64,000 bases of DNA from an uncultured Pseudomonadales bacterium. GTDB lineage: Bacteria; Pseudomonadota; Gammaproteobacteria; Pseudomonadales; Cellvibrionaceae. The notes under the pieces were generated by a model that had not been told where the DNA came from, did no database searches, and saw only the letters and a list, made by a program, of their open reading frames with translations. Of this stretch, positions 33,910 to 42,721 are shown piece by piece (position 1 is the first letter of the stretch; the number at the start of each line of letters is the position of its first letter). The stretch lies in contig CANLDL010000003.1 of NCBI GenBank assembly GCA_947489425.1, positions 372,001 through 436,000 of the forward strand. Reading direction: 5' to 3'. Made by a program: the position numbers and the translations under genes.

Positions 33910-34530
33910 ATGAATAACGACCTACGAGACATATCAAAAATAAAGAGAGCTACTGGACTTAGTATTACAGATATCCGGCTAGTTTTTTCTGCTATGAAAA
34001 ACAACCCTGATGACACTATTGAAGTAATTCAGCGCTTTAGGTCACAGGGCTACACAGATATAAAAAAGCTATTAAAAGAGAATTACTCCGAAGGCCCTCC
34101 TCTTACTCAAAAGCACATTAAAGAAGTAGAGAACAAGATTGGTTATAAGCTTCCTAGTCAGCTATTCGAACTGTACACACAGAAAAATGGCGTTTACTTC
34201 GAAGGCGCTTACTTTCCCGTTAACGAATCGAATTCATGGAGTAATGATCATATTTGTATAGAGTGCTTATTTGGCATTGGCACTGAGATGGGCATAGAGC
34301 AAATTAACCAAAAAGCTTTTCGAACTGACTGGGGTTATCCCGATATAGGTTTAGTCATCGGCGATACACCTTCTTCTATGCATGCTGTAATCATGCTTGA
34401 CTATAGGCATTACTCTAACCCATCAGTTGTATTTGTGGATACTCCTCGAAGGCATCATAATGCTAAAATAATACATTTGGCCAATAACTTTGAATCATTT
34501 TATAAGAGTATTCAGAGTTTCTCCACATGA
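33910..34530 (+). CDS. SMI1/KNR4 (SUKH) protein with TS-N/UBA-like N-terminus
   Basis: A soluble protein of 206 residues. Residues 1-~50 (ISKIKRATGLSITDIRLVFS and DDTIEVIQRFRSQG) have the helix pattern of the UBA-like TS-N domain at the start of EF-Ts. Residues ~60-200 are a SUKH domain: IKEVENKIGYKLPSQLFELY and QKNG are the signature, followed by the beta-rich body and a last helix (NNFESFYKSIQSF). SUKH proteins often give immunity to contact-dependent or secreted nuclease toxins, but no toxin gene is visible here. The TS-N assignment is from the residue pattern only. Confidence 0.75.
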   Translation: MNNDLRDISKIKRATGLSITDIRLVFSAMKNNPDDTIEVIQRFRSQGYTDIKKLLKENYSEGPPLTQKHIKEVENKIGYKLPSQLFELYTQKNGVYFEGAYFPVNESNSWSNDHICIECLFGIGTEMGIEQINQKAFRTDWGYPDIGLVIGDTPSSMHAVIMLDYRHYSNPSVVFVDTPRRHHNAKIIHLANNFESFYKSIQSFST

Positions 34531-34582
34531 AAAACTGCACAATAGACATTTAATTTAATAAACCAATAATAAGGAAATAGTT

Positions 34583-34879
34583 TTGAATAATCCAAATAAT
34601 AACCAAGAAGTAATCTCATCTGAATCAAATGGCTCGCAGCTAACGAGGAGGTTTTTCATTTCATTCGCATGGACTTGGGGCATGTTTATTATCTTGATAG
34701 CACTCACTCAATCCAAAGAACAATGGGTTCATGGTCTAATTGGCGGAGCTATATTTGCTCTTTTCTCTGGACTTATTGCGATGGCAATACCTACTAAACG
34801 AAAAATAATATTTGTCCCAGCTACGTTATTTATTAGCTTTTCTATTGCTTCAATTATAGGAACGATGCTTGGCGTATAA
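34583..34879 (+). CDS. Small membrane protein (TTG start)
   Basis: A protein of 98 residues beginning at TTG with AAGGA 7 nt upstream. A polar N-terminus (~20 residues) is followed by three hydrophobic segments: about 25-43 (FFISFAWTWGMFIILIAL), 50-68 (GLIGGAIFALFSGLIAMA) and 77-96. No family is recognised. After the stop there is a short TATAAC...GTTATAT arrangement (34876-34914) that could be a very small attC remnant. Confidence 0.58.
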   Translation: MNNPNNNQEVISSESNGSQLTRRFFISFAWTWGMFIILIALTQSKEQWVHGLIGGAIFALFSGLIAMAIPTKRKIIFVPATLFISFSIASIIGTMLGV

Positions 34880-34983
34880 CAAATAAAGCAGCGGGAAATT
34901 AAAAGTTATATTAAAGGATTAACGGAAAAGACTTAAAGAGTTGCTTAAATGAAAACGACGAAAAATTCAAAAACATTTACTCA

Positions 34984-35238
34984 ATGAACAGGCGAAAATT
35001 TTTTCTTAAGCTTGTATCCTTTATCAGCATCTCATTAGGGATATTACTCACATTGAGCTGGATGGGTGATAACGCTGTCGACTGTTACTATACGACAGAG
35101 ATATTCTTACAGATGAGGTTTTGCGACAACGACTGGGATGAGAAGATGGCTCAAGAGCCAGATCTGATCAAAATAATAGTAGCAGCGATTTTAATTATCG
35201 TTGGCGGCGTATCTTGGCGCCTGAGTAAAAAATACTAG
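34984..35238 (+). CDS. Small two-helix membrane protein
   Basis: A protein of 84 residues: a basic start (MNRRKFFLKL), a first membrane segment (LVSFISISLGILLTLSWM), a loop of ~40 residues with two Cys (VDCYYTTEIF, MRFCDNDWDE) facing the periplasm, and a second segment (IIVAAILIIVGGVSW). The paired Cys may form a disulfide. No ribosome site is clear and no family is recognised. Confidence 0.52.
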   Translation: MNRRKFFLKLVSFISISLGILLTLSWMGDNAVDCYYTTEIFLQMRFCDNDWDEKMAQEPDLIKIIVAAILIIVGGVSWRLSKKY

Positions 35239-35388
35239 CTAGGTCAGGCTATAATTTTATTGATAATAAGAACAACACTAACATCTGTGTAGATATTAAA
35301 ATATGTTAAATTTAAACCATATCATCCAATATCTATTTAAATAATAGAAAAGTTTAGCAACAGCTTGCTACAAAGCTAAGGACATATA

Positions 35389-35781
35389 ATGAAAAACATT
35401 ATAATCAATTCTATACTTGTAACTTTATTTACATTAACTAATACAGCATCTTACGGAAGCAGCCTTCCCGATCACATTATCCCTGTAACTGAGCCATCTG
35501 ACATTGCTGATTTTAAGATTGTAGATAATGCCTTAGATGACCTTACCCAAAGCATTGGAAATTGCCTTGAATCTGGTCAAGGTGACTACGAAAAATGCGC
35601 GTGCCTGTTCCCGGATAAAACAAACGATTTAGAAGTAGCCATTCAAGACATCCTTAAAAAGCACCCTGCATGGGGACAAGAAGGCAAAGGCCTTTATTAT
35701 TATGATAAGGTAAAGAAATCGTCTTCAAATATATTTATATCGGCAATTGAGATGCAACTTGTATCACAATGTAAAACTTAG
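35389..35781 (+). CDS. Secreted hypothetical protein
   Basis: A protein of 130 residues with a signal peptide (cleavage about residue 23, after TASYGS). The mature part is helical and has four Cys (NCLESGQ, EKCACLFP and the C-terminal QCKT), suggesting disulfides in the periplasm. The family is not recognised. AAGGA lies 7 nt before the ATG. Confidence 0.6.
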   Translation: MKNIIINSILVTLFTLTNTASYGSSLPDHIIPVTEPSDIADFKIVDNALDDLTQSIGNCLESGQGDYEKCACLFPDKTNDLEVAIQDILKKHPAWGQEGKGLYYYDKVKKSSSNIFISAIEMQLVSQCKT

Positions 35782-35858
35782 CGAATATCCTAAGCGTAAA
35801 AATTTAAATAGTCATAATTTTTAAGCCTTTTCCCCATAATAAAAGAAGAGATTAGCCT

Positions 35859-36266
35859 ATGGAAATAAAAGACATATTTTTAGCCATTGAATCTTTCCCT
35901 TGGTGGGGCTGGCTCATACTATTTATTGTCTATATTATAGTTTTTGGCGACAAGAAATTATGGAGCTATGAGGTTAAATTTCCATTTAAAGAAGGGGTTG
36001 GTAGAGCCGAAGTAGAGCTTGAGTGCTTTAAAAAGAGAGGAGCTTATATAGAGTTGGATTTTGAGCTAGACGAGTCTTATCTTCATAAGGACATAGGCGT
36101 TTATTTAAGCCATGACCTAATTTACTTTGTCCCCGGGGATAAGAACAACGAGGGCGATCTTGATATCGACGAATCGATTGACATTAAAGAGCCAAAAGAA
36201 GGCCAAGAAATAACTATTAAAATAGACGGAAAGCCTATATTTAATGGGCAATTAGTTCTGGATTAA
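35859..36266 (+). CDS. Membrane-anchored acidic protein
   Basis: A protein of 135 residues with one N-terminal membrane helix (about residues 15-30, WWGWLILFIVYIIVFG). It is followed by an acidic, beta-strand-rich domain (KFPFKEGVGRAEVELECF; IDIKEPKEGQEITIKIDGK). The last ~100 residues read like a small beta-sandwich. AGAAGAG precedes the ATG. The family is not recognised. It is the last plus-strand accessory gene before the glycerol genes. Confidence 0.58.
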   Translation: MEIKDIFLAIESFPWWGWLILFIVYIIVFGDKKLWSYEVKFPFKEGVGRAEVELECFKKRGAYIELDFELDESYLHKDIGVYLSHDLIYFVPGDKNNEGDLDIDESIDIKEPKEGQEITIKIDGKPIFNGQLVLD

Positions 36267-36391
36267 CACTACGAGAAAGCAACAATATAATATTTTTAGC
36301 CGCTAATGCCAAAAATACAAACAAAATAAAAAAAACCTTCAGAGTAAAATATATTTTTTAATAAGACAGTAAATTACTAACTACGGTTATC

Positions 36392-37396
36392 TTATCTAAC
36401 GTGGTGTAATACAAGTGTGCTGTCTAACATACGATTAGCAAAACCCCATTCATTATCATACCAAGCCATTACCTTGACAAGCTTACCATTCACTTTAGTT
36501 TGCGTTGCATCAAAATTGCAAGAAAACGTATTGTGATTAAAATCAATTGATACTAATGGTTTAACACTATAATTCAAAATATGCTGCATTTCCGTAAGCG
36601 CACTAGCTTCTATCGCCTGATTAATCTCATCAATAGACGTCTCTCGTGAGGCAATAAAATTTAGATCGATAAGCGAGACGTTGATAGTGGGCACACGTAC
36701 AGCCATGCCATCTAACTTTCCTAACAATTCGGGTAATACTAGGCCTACTGCTTTTGCAGCTCCTGTTTCTGTAGGGATCATCGATACAGTGGCAGAACGT
36801 GCTCTATATTTATCTTGATGGTAAGCATCCGTCAGATTTTGATCATTAGTATAAGCATGTATCGTGGTCATTGAACCTTGTTCTATACCTACACATTCAT
36901 TTAAAACTTTTGCCATAGGTGCAAGACAATTGGTAGTGCAAGAGGCATTAGAAATAATTATATCGTTTGAGTTTAAGATATGATCGTTAATACCATAAAC
37001 CACTGTAGCATCAACATCGTTAGCCGGTGCTGAAACAATCACTTTTTTTGCACCAGCTCGAATATGCGCTGAAGCACTTTCTTTACTTGTAAAAATTCCA
37101 GTACACTCGTATACAATATCAATGTCTAAATCACCCCAAGGGAGATTGCTAGGCTCTCTTTCAGAGAACATACGAATCACATCACCATTCACAGACATTG
37201 TATTCTCGGCAAATAGAACATCACCTTGAAACCGCCCATGAACAGAATCATATTTTGTTAAGTGCGCATTAAAATCAGCATCACACAAATCATTAATAGC
37301 AATAATTTTGATACGGTCTTGCTTATCTGATTCGTAAAGCGCTCTAAGTATGTTTTTGCCGATCCGCCCGTAGCCATTTATAGCAACCTTTATCAT
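36392..37396 (-). CDS. gap: Glyceraldehyde-3-phosphate dehydrogenase
   Basis: A protein of 334 residues, full length for the classical GAPDH. It oxidises glyceraldehyde 3-phosphate to 1,3-bisphosphoglycerate with NAD. The Rossmann start [20 protein letters not shown], the active-site Cys in [11 protein letters not shown], the His in [13 protein letters not shown] and the C-terminal [12 protein letters not shown] are all present. It stands 71 bp downstream of glpD on the same strand, so glycerol-derived triose phosphate would be passed to lower glycolysis. A dedicated gap copy in a glycerol operon is not universal. Confidence 0.93.
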   Translation of the reverse strand: MIKVAINGYGRIGKNILRALYESDKQDRIKIIAINDLCDADFNAHLTKYDSVHGRFQGDVLFAENTMSVNGDVIRMFSEREPSNLPWGDLDIDIVYECTGIFTSKESASAHIRAGAKKVIVSAPANDVDATVVYGINDHILNSNDIIISNASCTTNCLAPMAKVLNECVGIEQGSMTTIHAYTNDQNLTDAYHQDKYRARSATVSMIPTETGAAKAVGLVLPELLGKLDGMAVRVPTINVSLIDLNFIASRETSIDEINQAIEASALTEMQHILNYSVKPLVSIDFNHNTFSCNFDATQTKVNGKLVKVMAWYDNEWGFANRMLDSTLVLHHVR

Positions 37397-37467
37397 CTAA
37401 ACGCTCCCTAGAAATAATAAAATATATTCAATACATTGTTATTTGCTTGTATTCTTTGCAATATTAG

Positions 37468-38982
37468 TTATGCAAGTTCCTTCTCCAATACCAGATCATG
37501 CTGACTGATATTTTGAATCGCTACATCAATCGCAGCCTCTTGTTTATCAGTAATGAGCAAACCAAGTTTAGTACGTCGCCAAAGAAGATCCTCTACCGAT
37601 AACACCCACTCCTCGCGCACTAAATATTCTAATTCTTTGAAATAAAGCCCTTCACCAAAGTCATACCCCATGTCTCCCATATTCTTACAAGACTCTAAAA
37701 TTTTATAACTAATGGTGCCATAGCTGCGAACATAACGCTCAATGATTTTGACGTCTAGCCAAGCGTATTTTTTTTGCAAATCATTTTTCAAATCTGATGA
37801 GGTGTTAAAATCTCCGCCAGGGAGTGGGGAATTTTTTGTCCAGCTTTCTCCCATACTTGGGAAAAATCTATACATTTTATTTATAGCAGCTTCTGCAAGC
37901 TTTCTATACGTTGTTATTTTTCCACCAAAAACAGACAACAGTGGTGCATTGATATTATTTGCGTCTAACTCTAGGGTGTAGTCCCGAGTGATTGCTTGGG
38001 CAGAAGAAGACTCATCATCGAGTAGTGGTCTAACACCCGAGAAGGTATGCACAATATCGTTACGACTAATTGAGCGTTTAAAGTGCTTATTGGTAACATT
38101 AATTAAATATTCGACCTCATCATCTGAGATATCAATCTCAGCGGGATCTTGATTAACCTCTACATCAGTCGTACCAATTAATGAAAACTGCTCCTCATAA
38201 GGAATGATAAAAACAATACGTTGGTCTTCGTTTTGTAAAATATATGCTTCATTGCCACTGTGTATTTTAGGCACGACAATATGGCTGCCTTTAACAAGAC
38301 GTACATTTTGTGGCGCCTTGGCCTCGATAATATTATCAAAAAGCTTTCCGGCCCAGGGACCACCTGCATTAATCAATACTTTACAGCTTACCGCCGATGT
38401 TGTTTGTAAAATATTGTCTTGCAGAGTAACTAACCAGCCTTCTTTGTTGCGCTCTGCCCTAAGGCAAGCACACTGTGTTTTAATCGTTGCGCCTTTTGCC
38501 TTAGCTGATAAGGCATTTAGCACAACAAGTCTTGCGTCATCGACCCACGCATCGGAATACTCAAAGCCATTTGTCATTTTTTCATTAAGGGGGCTCAATG
38601 AATCAAAGCTAACACCACAAGATCCTTTTAACGTAGTACGCTTACTTAAGTGGTCGTACAAGAATAACCCAGCTTTAATCATCCACCGAGGTCTTAAATG
38701 AGGCCGATGAGGTAAAATAAAACGTAGGGGCCAGATAATATGAGGGGCGTTTTTAAGGAGCACTTCGCGCTCAGCTAAGGCATCTTTTACCAGCCTAAAT
38801 TCATAATGCTCTAAATAGCGTAAGCCACCATGTATCAGTTTCGTGCTATTCGATGAAGTGCCAGATGCCAGATCATTCTTTTCGCAAAGTAATACGTTGA
38901 GGCCTCGGCCCGCGGCATCATTTGCTATACCACAGCCATTAATACCACCACCTATTACGATTACGTCATAATCCATTTGCAT
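37468..38982 (-). CDS. glpD: Glycerol-3-phosphate dehydrogenase (aerobic, FAD)
   Basis: A membrane-associated flavoprotein of 504 residues that oxidises sn-glycerol 3-phosphate to dihydroxyacetone phosphate and passes electrons to quinone. The FAD motif DVIVIGGGINGCGIANDAAG, then SSNSTKLIHGGLRYLEH and the second block TYRKLAEAAINKM are typical. The start is uncertain: ATG 38982, ATG 38976 and GTG 38985 all lie in frame without a clear ribosome site. It follows glpR on the minus strand with a putative GlpR operator in between, and precedes gap. Confidence 0.94.
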   Translation of the reverse strand: MQMDYDVIVIGGGINGCGIANDAAGRGLNVLLCEKNDLASGTSSNSTKLIHGGLRYLEHYEFRLVKDALAEREVLLKNAPHIIWPLRFILPHRPHLRPRWMIKAGLFLYDHLSKRTTLKGSCGVSFDSLSPLNEKMTNGFEYSDAWVDDARLVVLNALSAKAKGATIKTQCACLRAERNKEGWLVTLQDNILQTTSAVSCKVLINAGGPWAGKLFDNIIEAKAPQNVRLVKGSHIVVPKIHSGNEAYILQNEDQRIVFIIPYEEQFSLIGTTDVEVNQDPAEIDISDDEVEYLINVTNKHFKRSISRNDIVHTFSGVRPLLDDESSSAQAITRDYTLELDANNINAPLLSVFGGKITTYRKLAEAAINKMYRFFPSMGESWTKNSPLPGGDFNTSSDLKNDLQKKYAWLDVKIIERYVRSYGTISYKILESCKNMGDMGYDFGEGLYFKELEYLVREEWVLSVEDLLWRRTKLGLLITDKQEAAIDVAIQNISQHDLVLEKELA

Positions 38983-39062
38983 CACATTTTTTAATTTAAC
39001 TGATTATTTTGTGGTTAATATATGCCTCTAAAGTAAATAAATCAACAAAAAGGAATAAAAAG

Positions 39063-39086
39063 GAACATTTACACTCAATAATGTTC
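39063..39086. promoter_or_regulatory. Putative GlpR operator before glpD
   Basis: GAACATT and AATGTTC form an inverted pair with a 10-bp spacer in the glpR-glpD gap, and the right half continues to AATGTTCG, the known GlpR half-site in enterobacteria. It suggests that glpD (and gap) can be repressed separately from glpR. Confidence 0.58.
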
Positions 39087-39107
39087 GCAAGCATACAGGA
39101 TATAAAC

Positions 39108-39866
39108 TTAGGAGATATACAGTTGAACGTTATTAGCTTTAAGTAAGTTTCTGATATTTTCAGAGGGTTCAAAGTCGGTAAATAAGTGATGTGCTTCGTT
39201 GATATTACCCAAACGTATCATCGCATTACGGCCAAATTTGGTATGGTCAGCCGCGAGCAACACCTGCCTTGAATTGCGAATAATACTTTTAGCTACACGC
39301 ACTTCTCGATAGTCATAATCGAGTAAGGAGCCATCTTCATCGATACCACTAATACCAATAATGCCAAAATCCATTTGAAATTGGCTGATGAAATCAATAG
39401 TCGATTCACCAATAATACCACCATCGTTGTTGCGCACCTCACCACCTGCAACAATGATCGAACAAGACTCATTTTCGCTAAGAATAGACGCCACATGAAT
39501 ATTATTAGTCACTACTTTTAAGTTCTTATGATGCAGTAATGCCCGTGCTACGGCCTCTGTAGTAGTACCAATATTAATAAAAAGAGAGGAGTCATTGGGT
39601 ATAAATTGAACCAGCTGTTTGGCAATATTATTTTTTGCCTCTTCGTTGGTCGCTTTACGTTCGCTATAAGTAATGTTTTTTGTGCTCGAACCAAGGCAAG
39701 CACCACCATGATGACGCGTGATGCAATTAGTTTTAGCCAAGGCATTTAAATCACGACGTATGGTTTGTGGGGTAACATTGAAATGGGCTACCAATTCATC
39801 GATAGAAACAAAGTCTCTTTCTTCAATTAATTCAACAATTTTGCTGTGACGATAAGTCTGATTCAT
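39108..39866 (-). CDS. glpR: DeoR-family glycerol-3-phosphate regulon repressor
   Basis: A repressor of 252 residues, the usual GlpR length. The N-terminal DeoR helix-turn-helix (MNQTYRHSKIVELIEERD, then FNVTPQTIRRDLNALAKTN) is followed by the sugar-phosphate-binding domain (GTTTEAVARALLHH, IVAGGEVRNNDGGIIGEST, GISGIDEDGSLLDYDYREV). It would bind glycerol 3-phosphate and leave its operators. The divergent glpK promoter and the downstream glpD promoter both carry GAACAT-type half-sites. Confidence 0.92.
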   Translation of the reverse strand: MNQTYRHSKIVELIEERDFVSIDELVAHFNVTPQTIRRDLNALAKTNCITRHHGGACLGSSTKNITYSERKATNEEAKNNIAKQLVQFIPNDSSLFINIGTTTEAVARALLHHKNLKVVTNNIHVASILSENESCSIIVAGGEVRNNDGGIIGESTIDFISQFQMDFGIIGISGIDEDGSLLDYDYREVRVAKSIIRNSRQVLLAADHTKFGRNAMIRLGNINEAHHLFTDFEPSENIRNLLKANNVQLYIS

Positions 39867-40003
39867 ATAGGCTAGTATTTATTTTTTACTCTTATGGACC
39901 CAGTTTAACCGATCTCAGCCTTAATTGTTATTATTGACTCATGCCAATAAATATACTGATAGCAAAATTAAACTAGGCGGATGCTTATTTATATGATTTA
40001 ATC

Positions 40004-40020
40004 ACGAACATAAACGAACA
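40004..40020. promoter_or_regulatory. Putative GlpR half-sites before glpK
   Basis: ACGAACATAA-ACGAACA is a direct repeat of CGAACA with a 10-bp period, about one helical turn, 55-71 bp before the glpK ATG in the divergent glpR-glpK region. CGAACAT is the known GlpR half-site. The direct rather than inverted arrangement is unusual for GlpR. Confidence 0.55.
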
Positions 40021-40074
40021 AATAATAACATAAAAACAAATATAACTAACAGATAATAATAAAAGAGGCATACC

Positions 40075-41565
40075 ATGGTGGGTGGCTACCTCCTATCAAT
40101 AGATCAAGGCACAACAAGCACTCGGGCCGTTCTATTTAGTGCGGAAGGCCAAGTCGTGGGTAATCATCAGTGTGAGTTTCCTCAGTATTTTCCCGATGAC
40201 GGCTGGGTAGAGCATGACCCGCAAGACCTGATCGATACATCGCTAAAATGCTGTCGAGAACTGATTAGAGCCCAAAACATAAGCGCTGCTGACATTACCG
40301 CAATGGGCATTACTAATCAGCGTGAGACTACTATTGTTTGGGATAAAACGACTGGCAAGGCAATATATAACGCTATAGTTTGGCAAGATCGACGTACCAG
40401 CGAATATTGTCAGCAACTAAAAGATAAAGGCATTGAGCCAACATTAAACCAAAAGACAGGCCTATTAGCAGACCCTTACTTTTCAGCCACTAAAATTAAG
40501 TGGATACTCGATAATGTTGAAGGGGCACGTACACGTGCTCAAAAAGGCGAATTGTTATTTGGCACAGTTGATAGTTTCTTGCTCTGGCATTTAACCGACG
40601 GCAAGTCTCATAAAACCGATGCCACCAATGCCTCGCGCACCCTGCTATTTAATATCCACAAACAGTGCTGGGATAAAGAGCTACTCGAATTGTTTGACAT
40701 TCCCGATGTGATGTTACCGGAAGTCATGGACTCGATGGATGATTTTGGCTCTATTGATAAGGATTTATTCGGTGCAGAAATTCCTGTATTTGCCATGGCA
40801 GGTGATCAACAAGCTGCATTATTTGGGCAAACCTGTTTTGAATCTGGTATGGCCAAAAGCACCTACGGCACAGGTTGCTTTCTTATGCTCAATACAGGCG
40901 ACCAAGCTCTAAGCTCCAAAAATCAGTTATTAACGACTGTGGCTTATCGCATTAATGGAAAAGCAACATACGCACTTGAAGGCAGTATTTTTGTTGCCGG
41001 TGCAGCTATCCAATGGTTACGCGACGGCTTAAAGCTCATCGAAAAAACCGACGAAGTTGAACCCCTCGCCCGAGATACCTCACTGGCTCACGGTGTTTAT
41101 ATGGTACCTGCCTTTACAGGTTTAGGAGCACCACACTGGGATCCCGATGCACGTGGAGCAATTTTTGGGCTCACGCGAAAAACGGGCATTAAAGAAATTG
41201 TCACTGCCGGTTTGCAATCAGTGTGCTACCAAACAAAAGACCTACAAAAATCGATGGAGATAGACGGCGTTAGGCCAATATCTCTAAGGATAGATGGAGG
41301 CATGGCAGCTAATACATGGTTTTTGCAATTTCTGGCTAATATCCTCGGCGCTAAGGTCGATGTTCCTACCGTGATCGAAACTACAGCTCAAGGGGTTGCC
41401 TTTATGGCTGGGTTACAGGCAGGTGTTTTTTCATCATTAGATCACATTAAAAGTATTTGGCAGCTCGATAAAACCTACACACCAAAAATGAGCAAAGCTG
41501 AGAGAGACAAATTTTATTTAGGCTGGCAAAAAGCGGTAGAGCGCGTAAAAAGTGAACCTGTTTAA
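40075..41565 (+). CDS. glpK: Glycerol kinase
   Basis: A cytoplasmic FGGY kinase of 496 residues that makes glycerol 3-phosphate from glycerol and ATP. It starts with the ATP-binding block [20 protein letters not shown], then [34 protein letters not shown] and the FGGY signature [20 protein letters not shown] followed by [16 protein letters not shown] stands 8 nt before the ATG. It heads the plus-strand operon with the ABC transporter, the reverse of glpR-glpD-gap. GlpR half-sites lie upstream. Confidence 0.96.
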   Translation: MVGGYLLSIDQGTTSTRAVLFSAEGQVVGNHQCEFPQYFPDDGWVEHDPQDLIDTSLKCCRELIRAQNISAADITAMGITNQRETTIVWDKTTGKAIYNAIVWQDRRTSEYCQQLKDKGIEPTLNQKTGLLADPYFSATKIKWILDNVEGARTRAQKGELLFGTVDSFLLWHLTDGKSHKTDATNASRTLLFNIHKQCWDKELLELFDIPDVMLPEVMDSMDDFGSIDKDLFGAEIPVFAMAGDQQAALFGQTCFESGMAKSTYGTGCFLMLNTGDQALSSKNQLLTTVAYRINGKATYALEGSIFVAGAAIQWLRDGLKLIEKTDEVEPLARDTSLAHGVYMVPAFTGLGAPHWDPDARGAIFGLTRKTGIKEIVTAGLQSVCYQTKDLQKSMEIDGVRPISLRIDGGMAANTWFLQFLANILGAKVDVPTVIETTAQGVAFMAGLQAGVFSSLDHIKSIWQLDKTYTPKMSKAERDKFYLGWQKAVERVKSEPV

Positions 41566-41599
41566 TACACACAATAAATAGCTATAGGAAAATTGCAGT

Positions 41600-42721
41600 A
41601 TGTCGCTAGAGCTACAAAATATTTCTCGATCTGTAAATGGCGAGTGTTATATCGAGGATGCCAACATAACTTTTGAAGCAGGCTCCTTTAATGTGTTGCT
41701 AGGTAGAACACTATCGGGAAAAACTTCGCTCATGCGCTTAATTGCAGGATTAGATCAGCCCGATACGGGCCGTATTATGATGAATGGCATCGATGTAACC
41801 GGTGTACCTGTACAAAAGCGCAATATTGCCATGGTGTATCAACAGTTTATTAATTACCCTAATTTAACGGTGTTTGAAAATATTGCATCACCCTTAAGAA
41901 TCGCCGGTATCGATAGCCAAACTATTCTCAAACGTGTTAATGCAGTCGCCGAGATGTTGCATATAGAGAATTTTTTACAGCGGCTTCCTCTTGAACTCTC
42001 GGGAGGGCAGCAGCAACGTACGGCAATGGCCCGCGCATTAATTAAAGAAGGGGGGCTGATTTTATTTGACGAGCCACTAGTGAACTTAGATTACAAGTTA
42101 CGAGAGGAACTTCGCGTTGAACTTCGCGAACTTTTTAAAGTACAAAATACAATAGCCATTTATGCCAGTACAGAACCTAGCGAAGCACTCGCCCTAGGCG
42201 GTGTAACAACGCTAATGCACGAAGGAAAAATTATTCAAGCAGGCCACGTAAATACTGTGTATAGCCTGCCTAATAGTATTGAATCTGCCGAATTATTTAG
42301 TGAGCCACCCATCAATATTCTAGAAGGAAGATTAGAAGACACAAGCGCAAGTATTGGCGAGCACGCGACTTTTACCTTCAATACTAGTAACGATCTTACT
42401 AGCTCAGGAGCTTATCGTTTTGGCATTCGGCCACATCATGTATCACTTGAGAAAAACAATAGTGATGATGTCGCACTAGATTTGCGTGTCGATGTGGCAG
42501 AGATTAGTGGCTCCGAAACCTTTTTACATATGGCCAACGGTGAACTAGTAGTAGTTGCCCAACTAATGGGCGTCCATCAGTTTCATACAGATGCATCCGT
42601 ACGTGTTTATTTACCTATTGAGAAACTTTATTTATTTAATTCTATGGGTACTATGGTGCAGGCACCAGCCTATTTAAGTACAGAAAAAAATGTACGCCAA
42701 CTTAGCGAAGGTATTTGCTGA
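41600..42721 (+). CDS. glpS: Glycerol ABC transporter ATPase 1 (GlpS-type)
   Basis: A cytoplasmic ABC ATPase of 373 residues of the CUT1 sugar/polyol type, with a C-terminal regulatory (TOBE) extension from about residue 240. Walker A is GRTLSGKTS, the Q-loop is in MVYQQF, the signature is LSGGQQQRTAMARAL and Walker B is LILFDEPLVNLDY with the catalytic Glu. The H-loop His, expected as YVTHDQ, is replaced by YASTEPSEA, so this subunit lacks the switch His. It follows glpK by 34 bp and overlaps the next ATPase gene. The whole set matches the GlpSTPQV glycerol importer described in rhizobia. Confidence 0.88.
   Translation: MSLELQNISRSVNGECYIEDANITFEAGSFNVLLGRTLSGKTSLMRLIAGLDQPDTGRIMMNGIDVTGVPVQKRNIAMVYQQFINYPNLTVFENIASPLRIAGIDSQTILKRVNAVAEMLHIENFLQRLPLELSGGQQQRTAMARALIKEGGLILFDEPLVNLDYKLREELRVELRELFKVQNTIAIYASTEPSEALALGGVTTLMHEGKIIQAGHVNTVYSLPNSIESAELFSEPPINILEGRLEDTSASIGEHATFTFNTSNDLTSSGAYRFGIRPHHVSLEKNNSDDVALDLRVDVAEISGSETFLHMANGELVVVAQLMGVHQFHTDASVRVYLPIEKLYLFNSMGTMVQAPAYLSTEKNVRQLSEGIC

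Noticed and set aside
34876..34914. TATAAC...GTTATAT after the TTG-start gene as a mini attC
   Set aside because: The arms pair only loosely in AT-rich DNA; chance cannot be excluded, so no feature was given.
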